From Deltaproteobacteria bacterium (lineage in GTDB: Bacteria > Myxococcota_A > Polyangia > Haliangiales > Haliangiaceae), in the NCBI GenBank assembly GCA_025353585.1, contig JANXOM010000326.1, forward strand, positions 1 through 52,695: a stretch of 52,695 bases of DNA, written 5' to 3'. Positions 18,761 through 26,334 of this stretch are shown piece by piece (positions within the stretch are counted from its first letter, which is position 1; each line of letters begins with the position of its first letter). The position numbers were made by a program, and so were the translations under genes. The notes under the pieces are model-generated. The model saw only the letters and a list, made by a program, of their open reading frames with translations, was not told the origin of the DNA and made no database searches.

Positions 18761-20520
18761 TAGAAGAACATCGGCTTGCCGCCGACGAACAGGACGTCGT
18801 CCTGCGCGGCCGCGCCGTCCTCGATCTGAACCTCCACCAGCTGGCCGCGCAGCATCTTGTCGCGGTGCGGGTGCTTCTGCTGGATCTCGCCGGGGAGGAT
18901 CTGGATCACCTTGCCGACCTTGTGACAGACGACCATCCCGAGCTTGCATCCATAGAGATTAGCGCCCGCCGTGACGCCCTTCATATTGCCGTACGGCACG
19001 AACGCGACGCTCGCGTTGTCCTTGAGCGCCTTGAGGTAAGACGACCCAGAAAGCCCCTTGACGATCTCGTCCTGCCGCTCGAGGCTGGACTTCAGCGAGT
19101 CGCGGTTCGCGATCGCCTTGTTCATCTCGAGCTTGCTGTTGTCGTACTCCTGCTTGATCTTCAGGATCTCGTAGCTGAGGACGCCGCTCGCGTCCTTGTC
19201 GGCGAGGATCGCCTCGAGCGAGCTGACCTGCATCGCGAGCTCGTCGGCGCGCGCCTCGGTCTCGACGCGCTTCTCGGCGATGCCGAGCGAGGACGTCGTG
19301 ATCTGCGCGCCCTGGAAGTTGCCCGCCATCATCGCGCGGCGGTCGATGAGCCCGGCCGCGTACTCCTTCTGCATCCGCGCGCGCTCGCTCGAGGCGAACG
19401 CCGAGTTCGTGCCGCTCACCGACGCCCCCGCGCTCGCATACTGCCCCGCGATCCCGCGCAGCTTGCCGAGGACCAGCTTGCGACCGCCGAGGTCCGCCTT
19501 GATGGTCGCCATGAACTGCGTCTGGAATTCCTGCTGGCGGGCGATCGCCTGCTCGGCCTGGTTCAGGTCCGAGGCGATGCGGTCCCGCGCGTTCTCCTGG
19601 GCCGCGAGCGCCGAGGACAGCGCCACCATCTTGTCGTCGCCCTTGCTGACGACCATCGGCTCCACCCAGCTGTCGCTGATGAAGTAGAAGATGCTCTCGG
19701 TGATGTAGCCGACGAGCAGCACCACGATGAGCGTCAGGATGAAGAAGCCGAGCAGGCGGTAGGCAGAGACGACGAGCTTCGACGTCTTCTGGTGCACCGC
19801 GGCGAGCGCCTGCTGGCCGAGCCCGAGCTTCTCGTAGTCGGCCCACGGCTTCTGCACGACCGCGGACGACGGGAGGTCGTGCACGAGCGGCGGCGCGGCG
19901 GGCTGGGCGATGGTCGGCGTCGGGGCGGCGGGCGGGAAGAACGGCGCGGGCGCGTGCTGCGGTTGCTGCATCGCCGGCATGGCGACGGCGACGTGCGAGC
20001 CGTTCGGCGTGGAGAACACGGCGGCGGCCGTCATCTGCGCGGGCTGCCCGTGCTGCGCCGGATGCGAGATCATGACGGCGGCCCGCATGATCTGCGACTG
20101 CGACGCGGCCGGCGGCGCCGAGGCCTGACCCGGCATCGCGCGCGTGATGTTGTGCGCGGTCGGCGCGGGCTGCTTGCCCGACACCACCATGGAGGTCGGC
20201 TGGTGCGGCCGCAGGAACGGGATGACGTTGGAGCGAGACGCGGCCGGTTCGAGCGGCGCCGGGGTTGCCCGCGGCCGACGCGCCGGGGCACTTTGCCGCG
20301 CGGGCTCCGGGTCGAGCGTCATCGGCGCCATCGGCGCGGCGGCCATCGGCTGGTGCGCACGCGCACGCGCGGGCGCCGACGGCCCCGCCCCGGGCACCGT
20401 GGTGGGCGGCTTGGTCGGATAGCGCATCCCGGCTGGCACCTCGTTGCGCTCCGTGCGATCACCCACATCAAACCGACCGCTGGGGCGCTGAGACGAGTGG
20501 TTGGACATCGCACGTGCCAC
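18760..20520 (-). CDS. Membrane fusion protein A (HlyD/Alg44-like) with long cytoplasmic N-terminus
   Basis: A 586-residue protein in three parts. Residues 1-247 are Pro/Ala-rich and disordered. One transmembrane helix lies at about 255-277 (LLGFFILTLIVVLLVGYITE). The periplasmic part has two long coiled-coil arms (DKMVALSSALAAQENARDRI; ILKIKQEYDNSKLEMNKAIA) and a closing beta-rich domain (LYGCKLGMVVCHKVGKVIQI). This is the plan of HlyD-type adaptors, and Alg44 uses the same fold in alginate export. The gene starts at GTG 20520, or 12 bases later at ATG 20508. It is paralogous to the gene at 24842 over the TM and periplasmic part. It is divergent from the GT2 synthase and overlaps the TolC-like gene by one base. 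Confidence 0.82.
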   Translation of the reverse strand: MARAMSNHSSQRPSGRFDVGDRTERNEVPAGMRYPTKPPTTVPGAGPSAPARARAHQPMAAAPMAPMTLDPEPARQSAPARRPRATPAPLEPAASRSNVIPFLRPHQPTSMVVSGKQPAPTAHNITRAMPGQASAPPAASQSQIMRAAVMISHPAQHGQPAQMTAAAVFSTPNGSHVAVAMPAMQQPQHAPAPFFPPAAPTPTIAQPAAPPLVHDLPSSAVVQKPWADYEKLGLGQQALAAVHQKTSKLVVSAYRLLGFFILTLIVVLLVGYITESIFYFISDSWVEPMVVSKGDDKMVALSSALAAQENARDRIASDLNQAEQAIARQQEFQTQFMATIKADLGGRKLVLGKLRGIAGQYASAGASVSGTNSAFASSERARMQKEYAAGLIDRRAMMAGNFQGAQITTSSLGIAEKRVETEARADELAMQVSSLEAILADKDASGVLSYEILKIKQEYDNSKLEMNKAIANRDSLKSSLERQDEIVKGLSGSSYLKALKDNASVAFVPYGNMKGVTAGANLYGCKLGMVVCHKVGKVIQILPGEIQQKHPHRDKMLRGQLVEVQIEDGAAAQDDVLFVGGKPMFF

Positions 20521-20668
20521 CAGTGCACAGACCTCGCCAGGGCGATCGGACGCGGATTCGAGGGATCCAGGCCGCTGGAATCGAAACCAGATGGTGGGTG
20601 CTCACCCCACTGAGGTGAGATGTCCCCTGCCCACGCGATGGCACGATTTCCTAAGTTCGCTGGCGACG

Positions 20669-20685
20669 TTGCACACGATGTGCAA
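20669..20685. promoter_or_regulatory. Perfect dyad TTGCACA-CGA-TGTGCAA in the divergent promoter region
   Basis: Seven-base arms with a 3-base centre lie in the 213-base gap between the divergent fusion-protein gene (start 20520) and the GT2 gene (start 20734). A further GTGCAC palindrome lies about 30 bases downstream. It is well placed to control one or both directions. The half-site TTGCA also appears in the PHA-region dyads, but the centre differs. No clear -35/-10 pair was found around it. Confidence 0.5.
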
Positions 20686-20733
20686 ATCACCGCGCGGCGC
20701 CGGCATTCGACGTGCACAAGGTGATTCCGCCTC

Positions 20734-21957
20734 GTGTCATCCCTCCCCATTTACCTGTTCATCTTCATCGTCTTCCTGAACCGCTACGTGTTCGGGCTGT
20801 ACCTGTCGATCGCCCGGGGGAAGAAGCTCGACGAGAAGATCCTGGGCTACGAGCCAACGATCACGGTGGTCGTTCCGCTGTTCAACGAGGGGCCGTCCAT
20901 CTACGACACGATCGTCTCGCTCGTCCACCTGGAGTACCCGGCCGACAAGCTCGAGATCATCGTCGTCGACGACTGCTCGACCGATGACAGCTACCACCAT
21001 GCCTGCCGCGGCATGGCCGAGTTCCCGAACGTCCGCGTGCTGCGGAACCCGGTGAACATGGGCAAGCGCCGCGGCATCAACCACGCCGTTCGCGAGTCGC
21101 GCGCCGAGATCATCGTGTCGGTCGACTCCGACGTCATCGTCTATCCCACCGCGCTCCGCGAGCTCGTCGCGCGCTTCACCACGCCGCAGGTCGCCGCGGT
21201 CGGCGGGCGCGTCCACGTGTCGAACCCGAACGACAACTGGCTCTCGAAGATGCAGACGATCAAGTACTACTTCGGGCAGGAGCACCTGAAGAACCTCGAG
21301 CGCTCGCTCGATCAGGTGATGTGCTTGTCGGGCTGCCTCACGGCGTATCGCCGCCACGTGCTGATGGAGCTCGAGCCGATCCTCGAGAACCGCAACATCC
21401 TCGGCATCGCGATCAAGTACGGCGAGGACCGGTTCCTGACCCACCAGATCGTCAAGCACGGCTACAAGACGCGCATGACGATGGACGCCTTCTGCTTCAC
21501 GAAGGCGCCCACGAAGCTCAAGGGCTACTTCGCGCAGCAGCTCCGCTGGAAGCGCTCGAACATCGTCGACTTCATGATCGGCGTGACCCATGCGTGGACG
21601 CTCCACCCGCTGATGTGCCTGCAGTACCTCTCGATGCTGATGCTGCTGATGGTCTATCCCTTCATCATCGTCAACCACGCGCTCGAGGGTCGCTTCATCA
21701 ACCTCGTCGTGCTGCACGGGTTCGTGATCGGGCTGTTCGGCGCGATCTACTACTTCTCGCCCTCGGTGCGGAAGCTGCCGCCGTGGCTGCGCGTGCACCC
21801 GCTCTCGTTCCTGCCGATGGCCATCCTCATGCCCGTGGCCTACCTGATCATCACGCCGCTCGGCCTCTTCACGCTCGACTCGTCGAGCTGGGAGACGCGT
21901 GGTCACGGCGGTACGCCTGCGCCCCTTCCCGCTCCTGCCCCCGGAGGTCACCTGTGA
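20734..21957 (+). CDS. Processive GT2 polysaccharide synthase (hyaluronan/chitin/PNAG-synthase-like)
   Basis: A 407-residue membrane glycosyltransferase. An N-terminal helix (LPIYLFIFIVFLNRYVFGLY) precedes a GT2 core with TVVVPLFNEG, VVDDCSTDD, VDSDVIV (DxD), SGCLTAYRR, GEDRFLTHQIV and QQLRW. Three to four helices follow at the C-terminus. DxD, ED and QxxRW are the marks of processive synthases that polymerise and thread a sugar chain through the inner membrane, such as HasA, NodC and PgaC. The product cannot be read from sequence; a deacetylase two genes on fits an N-acetylated sugar. GTG start. Its stop overlaps the next gene's start. Confidence 0.9.
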   Translation: MSSLPIYLFIFIVFLNRYVFGLYLSIARGKKLDEKILGYEPTITVVVPLFNEGPSIYDTIVSLVHLEYPADKLEIIVVDDCSTDDSYHHACRGMAEFPNVRVLRNPVNMGKRRGINHAVRESRAEIIVSVDSDVIVYPTALRELVARFTTPQVAAVGGRVHVSNPNDNWLSKMQTIKYYFGQEHLKNLERSLDQVMCLSGCLTAYRRHVLMELEPILENRNILGIAIKYGEDRFLTHQIVKHGYKTRMTMDAFCFTKAPTKLKGYFAQQLRWKRSNIVDFMIGVTHAWTLHPLMCLQYLSMLMLLMVYPFIIVNHALEGRFINLVVLHGFVIGLFGAIYYFSPSVRKLPPWLRVHPLSFLPMAILMPVAYLIITPLGLFTLDSSSWETRGHGGTPAPLPAPAPGGHL

Positions 21958-22691
21958 TCGTCGCCGCCCATCAGCCGTCGTATCTCCCGTGGCTCGGCTA
22001 CCTCGACAAGCTCGCGAAGGCGGACGTGTTCGTGGTGATGGATGACCTGCAGTACGAGGCGCAGAACTTCCAGAACCGCAACCGCGTGAAGATCAACAAC
22101 GGCACCAGCTGGCTGACGGTGCCGCTCCAGGCCGGCGCGCAGAGCGATCGCATCTGCGACAAGAAGATCTGCAACGGCGGCAGCCCGAAGGAGCACTGGC
22201 AGCGCCGCACCTGGCTCACGCTCGAGACACACTACCGCCGCGCGCCGTTCTTCGCGCTGTACGCGGACGAGCTCCGCGAGGTCTACACCCGCCCGTGGGA
22301 CACGCTCGTCGAGCTGAACCTGCACGTGCTCGACCTCGCGCGCCGCTGGTTCGGCATCACGCGGCCGATCGTCCGCAGCTCGTCGCTGGGCCTCACCGGC
22401 CAGAAGACGGACCGCATCCTCGACCTGTGCAAGAAGGTGAAGGCGCACGCTTACCTCTCGGGCGCCGGCGGCTCGGCCGACTACCTCGACGTGGAGCAGC
22501 TCGGCCGCGCCGGCATCAGCGTGGTGTGGCAGCGCTTCGACCACCCGATCTACGCGCAGCGCTACGGCGAGCTCGGCTTCGTGCAGAACCTCGCCTTCCT
22601 CGACTTGCTGCTGAACCACGGCCCGGCCGCGCGCGACATCTTGCTCCCGCGGTCGCACCCGGCGCGCATGCCCGCGCAGGTCGGCGCATGA
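21954..22691 (+). CDS. WbqC-like family protein
   Basis: A 245-residue protein of the WbqC-like family, found in O-antigen and other surface-sugar clusters and often linked with amino-sugar modification; the reaction is not well defined. The family N-terminus VAAHQPSYLPWLGYLDK is clear, as are DDLQYEAQNFQNRN and YLSGAGGSADYLD. GTG at 21954 overlaps the GT2 stop (GTGA), and GGAGGT (21943-21948) is an ideal ribosome site five bases upstream. Its stop overlaps the ATG of the deacetylase gene. Confidence 0.88.
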   Translation: MIVAAHQPSYLPWLGYLDKLAKADVFVVMDDLQYEAQNFQNRNRVKINNGTSWLTVPLQAGAQSDRICDKKICNGGSPKEHWQRRTWLTLETHYRRAPFFALYADELREVYTRPWDTLVELNLHVLDLARRWFGITRPIVRSSSLGLTGQKTDRILDLCKKVKAHAYLSGAGGSADYLDVEQLGRAGISVVWQRFDHPIYAQRYGELGFVQNLAFLDLLLNHGPAARDILLPRSHPARMPAQVGA

Positions 22692-23314
22692 AGCGGCTCC
22701 TCGACGCGGGCGGGCGCGTGCTCGCGTTCGGCGCGCACCCGGACGATCTCGAGGTCGGTGCGGGCGGCCTGCTCGCCCGGCTCGCGCGCGAGGGCTGCGA
22801 GGTCACGATGTGCGTGGTGGCCGTGCCGAACCGCACCGAGGAGCGGGTCCCCGAGGCGCGGGCGGCGGCGAAGATGCTCGGCGCGCGGTCGTTCATCCTC
22901 TTCGAGGAGAAGCCGGCGCGCGTGGAGGACATCCCGATGCACGAGCTCGTGCGCCGGATGGATCACCTCGTCGCCGATACGAACCCCGACCTCGTCATCA
23001 CGCACAGCGCGCATGACCTCCACTGGGACCACGGGCTCGTCAATCGCGCGACCGTCTCCGCGCTGCGGCGCACGCCTTGCGACCTGCTGGCGTTCCTGTC
23101 GAGCCCGGAGATGAACGCTCAGCACCGCGCGATCGGCCAGTGCTTCGCGGACATCACGCCCACCCTGGATCTGAAGATCGCGGCGATCCAGGAGCACAAG
23201 TCGCAGCTGGCTCGGCTCGATATCGAGAGCAGCAAGGATCTGGCCCGCGCGATGGGGCGGATCAGCGGATACGGCTACGCGGAGGCGTTCGAGGCCTTGC
23301 GCGTCCGGATCTGA
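22688..23314 (+). CDS. PIG-L family zinc-dependent N-deacetylase
   Basis: A 208-residue hydrolase of the PIG-L/LmbE family, which removes acetyl groups from GlcNAc-containing lipids, antibiotics or sugar precursors. AHPDDLEVGAGG supplies the metal-binding His, Asp and Glu, and HSAHDLHWDHGLVNRA supplies the later His/Asp set. The start ATG (22688) overlaps the upstream stop. With the GT2 and WbqC-like genes it forms a three-gene coupled unit, so the likely substrate is a precursor or the product of that pathway. No signal peptide is present, so it acts in the cytoplasm. Confidence 0.9.
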   Translation: MKRLLDAGGRVLAFGAHPDDLEVGAGGLLARLAREGCEVTMCVVAVPNRTEERVPEARAAAKMLGARSFILFEEKPARVEDIPMHELVRRMDHLVADTNPDLVITHSAHDLHWDHGLVNRATVSALRRTPCDLLAFLSSPEMNAQHRAIGQCFADITPTLDLKIAAIQEHKSQLARLDIESSKDLARAMGRISGYGYAEAFEALRVRI

Positions 23315-23332
23315 CAGGTATGTAGTGGGCGC

Positions 23333-24037
23333 GTGAGGCGCCACTTCGTGAGCTTGGCCGTGATCGCTGCGATCGCGGTTGGTTGGGCCATCTGGCGGCA
23401 GCGGGCCATGGAGCAGGCAGCGCTGCCGGTGCACGCGGCGGGCTCGATGGGCGCGGCGGGCGCGGCGGGCGCGGCGGGCGCGGCGGGCGCGATGGGCTCG
23501 GCCGGCTCGGGTTCGGGGTCGGTCCCCGGCGCGGACGTCGGATCGGACGCCGGCGCGGGCGCCGGCGCGGGCGCGGCGAAGCGCCATGTGAGACGGGTGA
23601 GCGTCGAGGATCGGCAGAAGCTCGCCGCGCAGATCCTGGCGGCGCAGGCGGCCCGGGCGGCCGCGCGGGCGCAAGCAGGAAGCGCGGCGGCGACGGACGA
23701 CCGCCTGCACGACCTCGACCGCGAGCCGACCGCGGAGCTCGATGCGCTGCAGGAGTCGGTGCCGTTCCTGGCCGACTGCTACGAGAAGCGAGGGTCGGCG
23801 CGGCCAGCCGGCGGCACGGCGAGCGCGGCGCTCACGCTGACAAACGACCCCGACATCGGCGCGGTGATCGATCCCGGCGAGATCACAGACGGGTCAGGGG
23901 CGACGCTGCCGAAGGAGCTCGACGCGTGCCTGCGCAACACGATCCTGACGCTGCAGCTGCCGCCGCTCGCGGCCGGCGACACCGCGAAGGTCGTCTATTC
24001 GTTCAAGTTCGACGGCGCCGGCCGCGGCGCCAAGTAG
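23333..24037 (+). CDS. Membrane-anchored protein with Gly/Ala repeat and AgmX/PglI-like C-terminal domain
   Basis: A 234-residue protein with one N-terminal helix (SLAVIAAIAVGWAIW), a Gly/Ala-rich linker encoded by tandem 9-base repeats, a basic helical segment, and a C-terminal domain from about residue 140. That domain has paired Cys (VPFLADCYEKRG; LDACLRNTILTLQLP) and ends VVYSFKF. It resembles the AgmX/PglI C-terminal domain of myxobacterial gliding and secretion proteins and the C-terminus of the kinase at 10340. GTG start, 18 bases after the deacetylase stop, probably the same operon. Confidence 0.72.
   Translation: MRRHFVSLAVIAAIAVGWAIWRQRAMEQAALPVHAAGSMGAAGAAGAAGAAGAMGSAGSGSGSVPGADVGSDAGAGAGAGAAKRHVRRVSVEDRQKLAAQILAAQAARAAARAQAGSAAATDDRLHDLDREPTAELDALQESVPFLADCYEKRGSARPAGGTASAALTLTNDPDIGAVIDPGEITDGSGATLPKELDACLRNTILTLQLPPLAAGDTAKVVYSFKFDGAGRGAK
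23450..23494 (+). repeat. Tandem 9-bp repeat inside the 23333 gene
   Basis: Four perfect copies of GGCGCGGCG (23450-23485) are followed by a degenerate fifth (GGCGCGATG). The unit is a multiple of three and encodes Gly-Ala-Ala repeats, so copy-number change would lengthen or shorten the linker without a frameshift. Confidence 0.85.
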
Positions 24038-24784
24038 TTACGGTTCGTCGGCGTCCGGATCGTCGCTGCCGCACTTCGGCGCGGCCTTCGAATCCACCGG
24101 TGCGTCGCCGCTGCCGCCGGCGATGGCGGCCACGGCCGAGAGCTGCGTGAGCTCGAAGGCGACGTTGTCGGAGCGCACGCCGGCGGGGCCGACCATGGCG
24201 CGCGCGGCGTCCGGGAGCTCGCCGACCCACGCGAGAGAGCCGTCGATCCACGCGGCGAGGACATCACCGGCGATCTCGGCGTGCAGCGTGTGGGCAGCGC
24301 CGGGTGTGAGGACCGGGACCGCGCCGTGCCGGACGGGCACGATCTTGGTGTAGCCGTCGGCACCGCACTCCGCGTGCGTGCGCTTGCCGGGGTTGCGCTT
24401 GACGGAGACCTCGAGCGCGGGCCGCGGATCGAGGCGCCACATGACATAGACCAGGTTGCAGCCGTTGGCGGCGCGCAGCTTGAGGCCGAGCTGGCGGCGG
24501 AGCTGGCCCGACGCCAGGGCGCGCGTGGTGTCGCTGTCGCCGCGGTACGTGAAGCCGAGCGATGCGGCATCCCCGCGGGTCCCGGTGGCGACGGCGCGGA
24601 AGGTCGGCACGACGACGGTCGCGCCGAGGGCGCCCTTGGTGACGCAGAGGGCCGCGCGGGCGACAGGGGCGAGGAGCAACGTGGGCTTGGGGTCGTCAGG
24701 AATGAGAGCGTGAGTCTTGCACGCCAGCGGGCCGACGAGCGCCACGAGCGCGACGGCCGCGAAGGGAAGCGCGACGCGCGGCAA
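24038..24784 (-). CDS. Lectin-like lipoprotein B (paralogue of 16863-17657)
   Basis: A 248-residue predicted lipoprotein. The leader (PFAAVALVALVGPLAC) needs the TTG codon at 24784 as start; no in-frame ATG or GTG gives a full leader. Shared with paralogue A: LCVTKGALG, FTYRGDS, LKLRAANGCNLVYVMWRL, NPGKR, IDGSLAWVGELP and GPAGVRSDNVAFEL. A concanavalin-like sugar-binding fold is inferred. It is 57 bases downstream of the second membrane fusion protein. The convergent neighbour's stop is immediately adjacent (24037/24038). Confidence 0.78.
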   Translation of the reverse strand: MPRVALPFAAVALVALVGPLACKTHALIPDDPKPTLLLAPVARAALCVTKGALGATVVVPTFRAVATGTRGDAASLGFTYRGDSDTTRALASGQLRRQLGLKLRAANGCNLVYVMWRLDPRPALEVSVKRNPGKRTHAECGADGYTKIVPVRHGAVPVLTPGAAHTLHAEIAGDVLAAWIDGSLAWVGELPDAARAMVGPAGVRSDNVAFELTQLSAVAAIAGGSGDAPVDSKAAPKCGSDDPDADEP

Positions 24785-24841
24785 GGTGACGATGATACGC
24801 GCATCGCGGCGCCTGTCGCGACCACGACCAGCCGCCCGACG

Positions 24842-26272
24842 TCACAACCCCAGCGGGGCCCCGCCGGCGAACAAGACGGTGTCCCGCGCCGCTTCCGGCT
24901 CCTCCACGCTCAGCTCCACCAGCTGGCCGCGCTCCTGCGCGTCCCGCTTCGGGTGCTTGAACTGGACCTCGCCCGGCAAGACCGCCAGCACCTTCCCGAC
25001 CTGCCGGCACACCACCATCCCGACCCGGCACGCGTACAGCGGCGTCCCCGCCGCCACGGTCTTCACGTTCTCGTACGGCACCGCCGCCACGAGCGCGTGG
25101 TCGTCGAGCGCGCGCAGGTAGGCCGACTGAGCCAGCCCGTCGAGGATCGCGTCCTGCCGCGCCAGGCTCCGCTTCAGCACCGCGCGCGTCTCGGTCGCTC
25201 GCGCGAGGGCGAGCTTGCTCGTCTGGTAGTCGTGCTTGATCTTGAGGACGTCGTAGCCCAGCGGGACCGTGCCGGCCGCTGACCCGGCGAGGAGCCCGTC
25301 GAGCGCCCGCGCCTGCGAGGTCAGCTCTGCCGCCTGCCCGTCGAGCTCGGCCTCTCGCTCGGCGAGGGAGAGGTTCGCGCTCGAGATCTGCGCCAGCTGA
25401 TACGTGCCGGTGAGCGCCCCGGTGCGGTCGATCAAGCCCGCGGCGAGCTCGGTCTTCATCCGCTCCGCCGACATGCCCGCGTAGTCGGTGTTCGTCGCCA
25501 GGATCGCGTGCCGTGACGCGGACGCCGCGCCGACCAGCGATTGGACCCGCCCGAGCGCAGCCTTCCGCCCCGCGAGATCCGCGCGGATCGCGGCGGCGAA
25601 GTCGGTCTGAAATGCGCCCTCGGCGACGATCGCGCGATCGGCGTCGTCGAGCTCCGCCGCGATCTTGTCACGCTGGTTCTGCTGCGCCGCCTGCTCCGTG
25701 CGCAGCGCCACGATCTTCTCGTCGCTCGGCGAGACCACCGTCGGGGCCACCCAGCTGTGGCTCGCGTAGTAGAAGACTTGCTCCGTGAGGTACCCGACGA
25801 GCAGGACCACGATGATCGTCAAGATCGCGAAGCCGAGCGTCCGGTAGCTGGCCACGATCAGCTTGCGGAACAGACCCGTCGCCGGGACCGGCGCCGGCAT
25901 CCCGAGGTCCGCATACTCCGCGTACGGGATCACGGTCGTCTCGGCCGCGTCGAGATCGAGGACCGGCGGTGGCGCGGCCGGCCGGTCCCCCCGGAGCGTG
26001 ACCGACGCGACCGACGCGACCGACGCGACCGACGCGACCGACGCGACCGCCACGCCGTTCTGCGGCGTGCCCTGTGGCGACAACGGAGGCTGCGCTGTGC
26101 GCGCGTGACGCGACCGCGCGAGGACAGCGAGCGGAGGCGCGCTGGACACCACGGCCGCCAGGCGCGGCGGGTCGCGAGGCAGCGGCAGCGGAGCCGCCCC
26201 GCGTAGCGTCTGGCGGTGATGCACGGGGGCAATGACGAGCCGCTCCAGCTCGGTCGAGGGCGTGATGCTCAT
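24842..26272 (-). CDS. Membrane fusion protein B (HlyD/Alg44-like)
   Basis: A 476-residue paralogue of the protein at 18760. The disordered N-terminus is shorter (~135 residues) and contains an SVA tandem repeat. One helix (LGFAILTIIVVLLVGYLTEQ) is nearly identical to that of copy A. Coiled coils and the final domain (LYACRVGMVVCRQVGKVLAV, then LPGEVQFKHPKRD) follow in the same order. ATG at 26272 is used. A TTGCAACGCAA dyad lies 11 bases upstream in the minus direction. Unlike copy A, no TolC-like gene follows, so the two adaptors may share one outer-membrane channel. Confidence 0.82.
   Translation of the reverse strand: MSITPSTELERLVIAPVHHRQTLRGAAPLPLPRDPPRLAAVVSSAPPLAVLARSRHARTAQPPLSPQGTPQNGVAVASVASVASVASVASVTLRGDRPAAPPPVLDLDAAETTVIPYAEYADLGMPAPVPATGLFRKLIVASYRTLGFAILTIIVVLLVGYLTEQVFYYASHSWVAPTVVSPSDEKIVALRTEQAAQQNQRDKIAAELDDADRAIVAEGAFQTDFAAAIRADLAGRKAALGRVQSLVGAASASRHAILATNTDYAGMSAERMKTELAAGLIDRTGALTGTYQLAQISSANLSLAEREAELDGQAAELTSQARALDGLLAGSAAGTVPLGYDVLKIKHDYQTSKLALARATETRAVLKRSLARQDAILDGLAQSAYLRALDDHALVAAVPYENVKTVAAGTPLYACRVGMVVCRQVGKVLAVLPGEVQFKHPKRDAQERGQLVELSVEEPEAARDTVLFAGGAPLGL
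26001..26045 (-). repeat. Tandem 9-bp repeat inside the second fusion-protein gene
   Basis: Five perfect copies of ACCGACGCG on the plus strand. On the coding strand they encode repeated Ser-Val-Ala in the disordered N-terminal region. In-frame length variation is expected between strains. Confidence 0.88.
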
Positions 26273-26283
26273 GGCGCGAGCAG

Positions 26284-26294
26284 TTGCGTTGCAA
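26284..26294. promoter_or_regulatory. TTGCGTTGCAA dyad between fusion protein B and cystathionine beta-synthase
   Basis: The sequence (TTGCAACGCAA on the other strand) is identical to the dyad upstream of the PHA operon at 32826-32836. It lies 11 bases before the minus-strand ATG at 26272 and 40 bases before the plus-strand ATG at 26335. A TATCGT hexamer at 26324-26329, five bases before the latter, may be the -10 box of the synthase gene. Confidence 0.5.
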
Positions 26295-26334
26295 GCGCAC
26301 CGCCACGCTGCGCCAGGGCCGGCTATCGTTGGCC

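Noticed and set aside
26001-26045. CRISPR array
   Set aside because: The units are 9 bases, contiguous and coding, without spacers. No cas genes or spaced repeats were seen anywhere.
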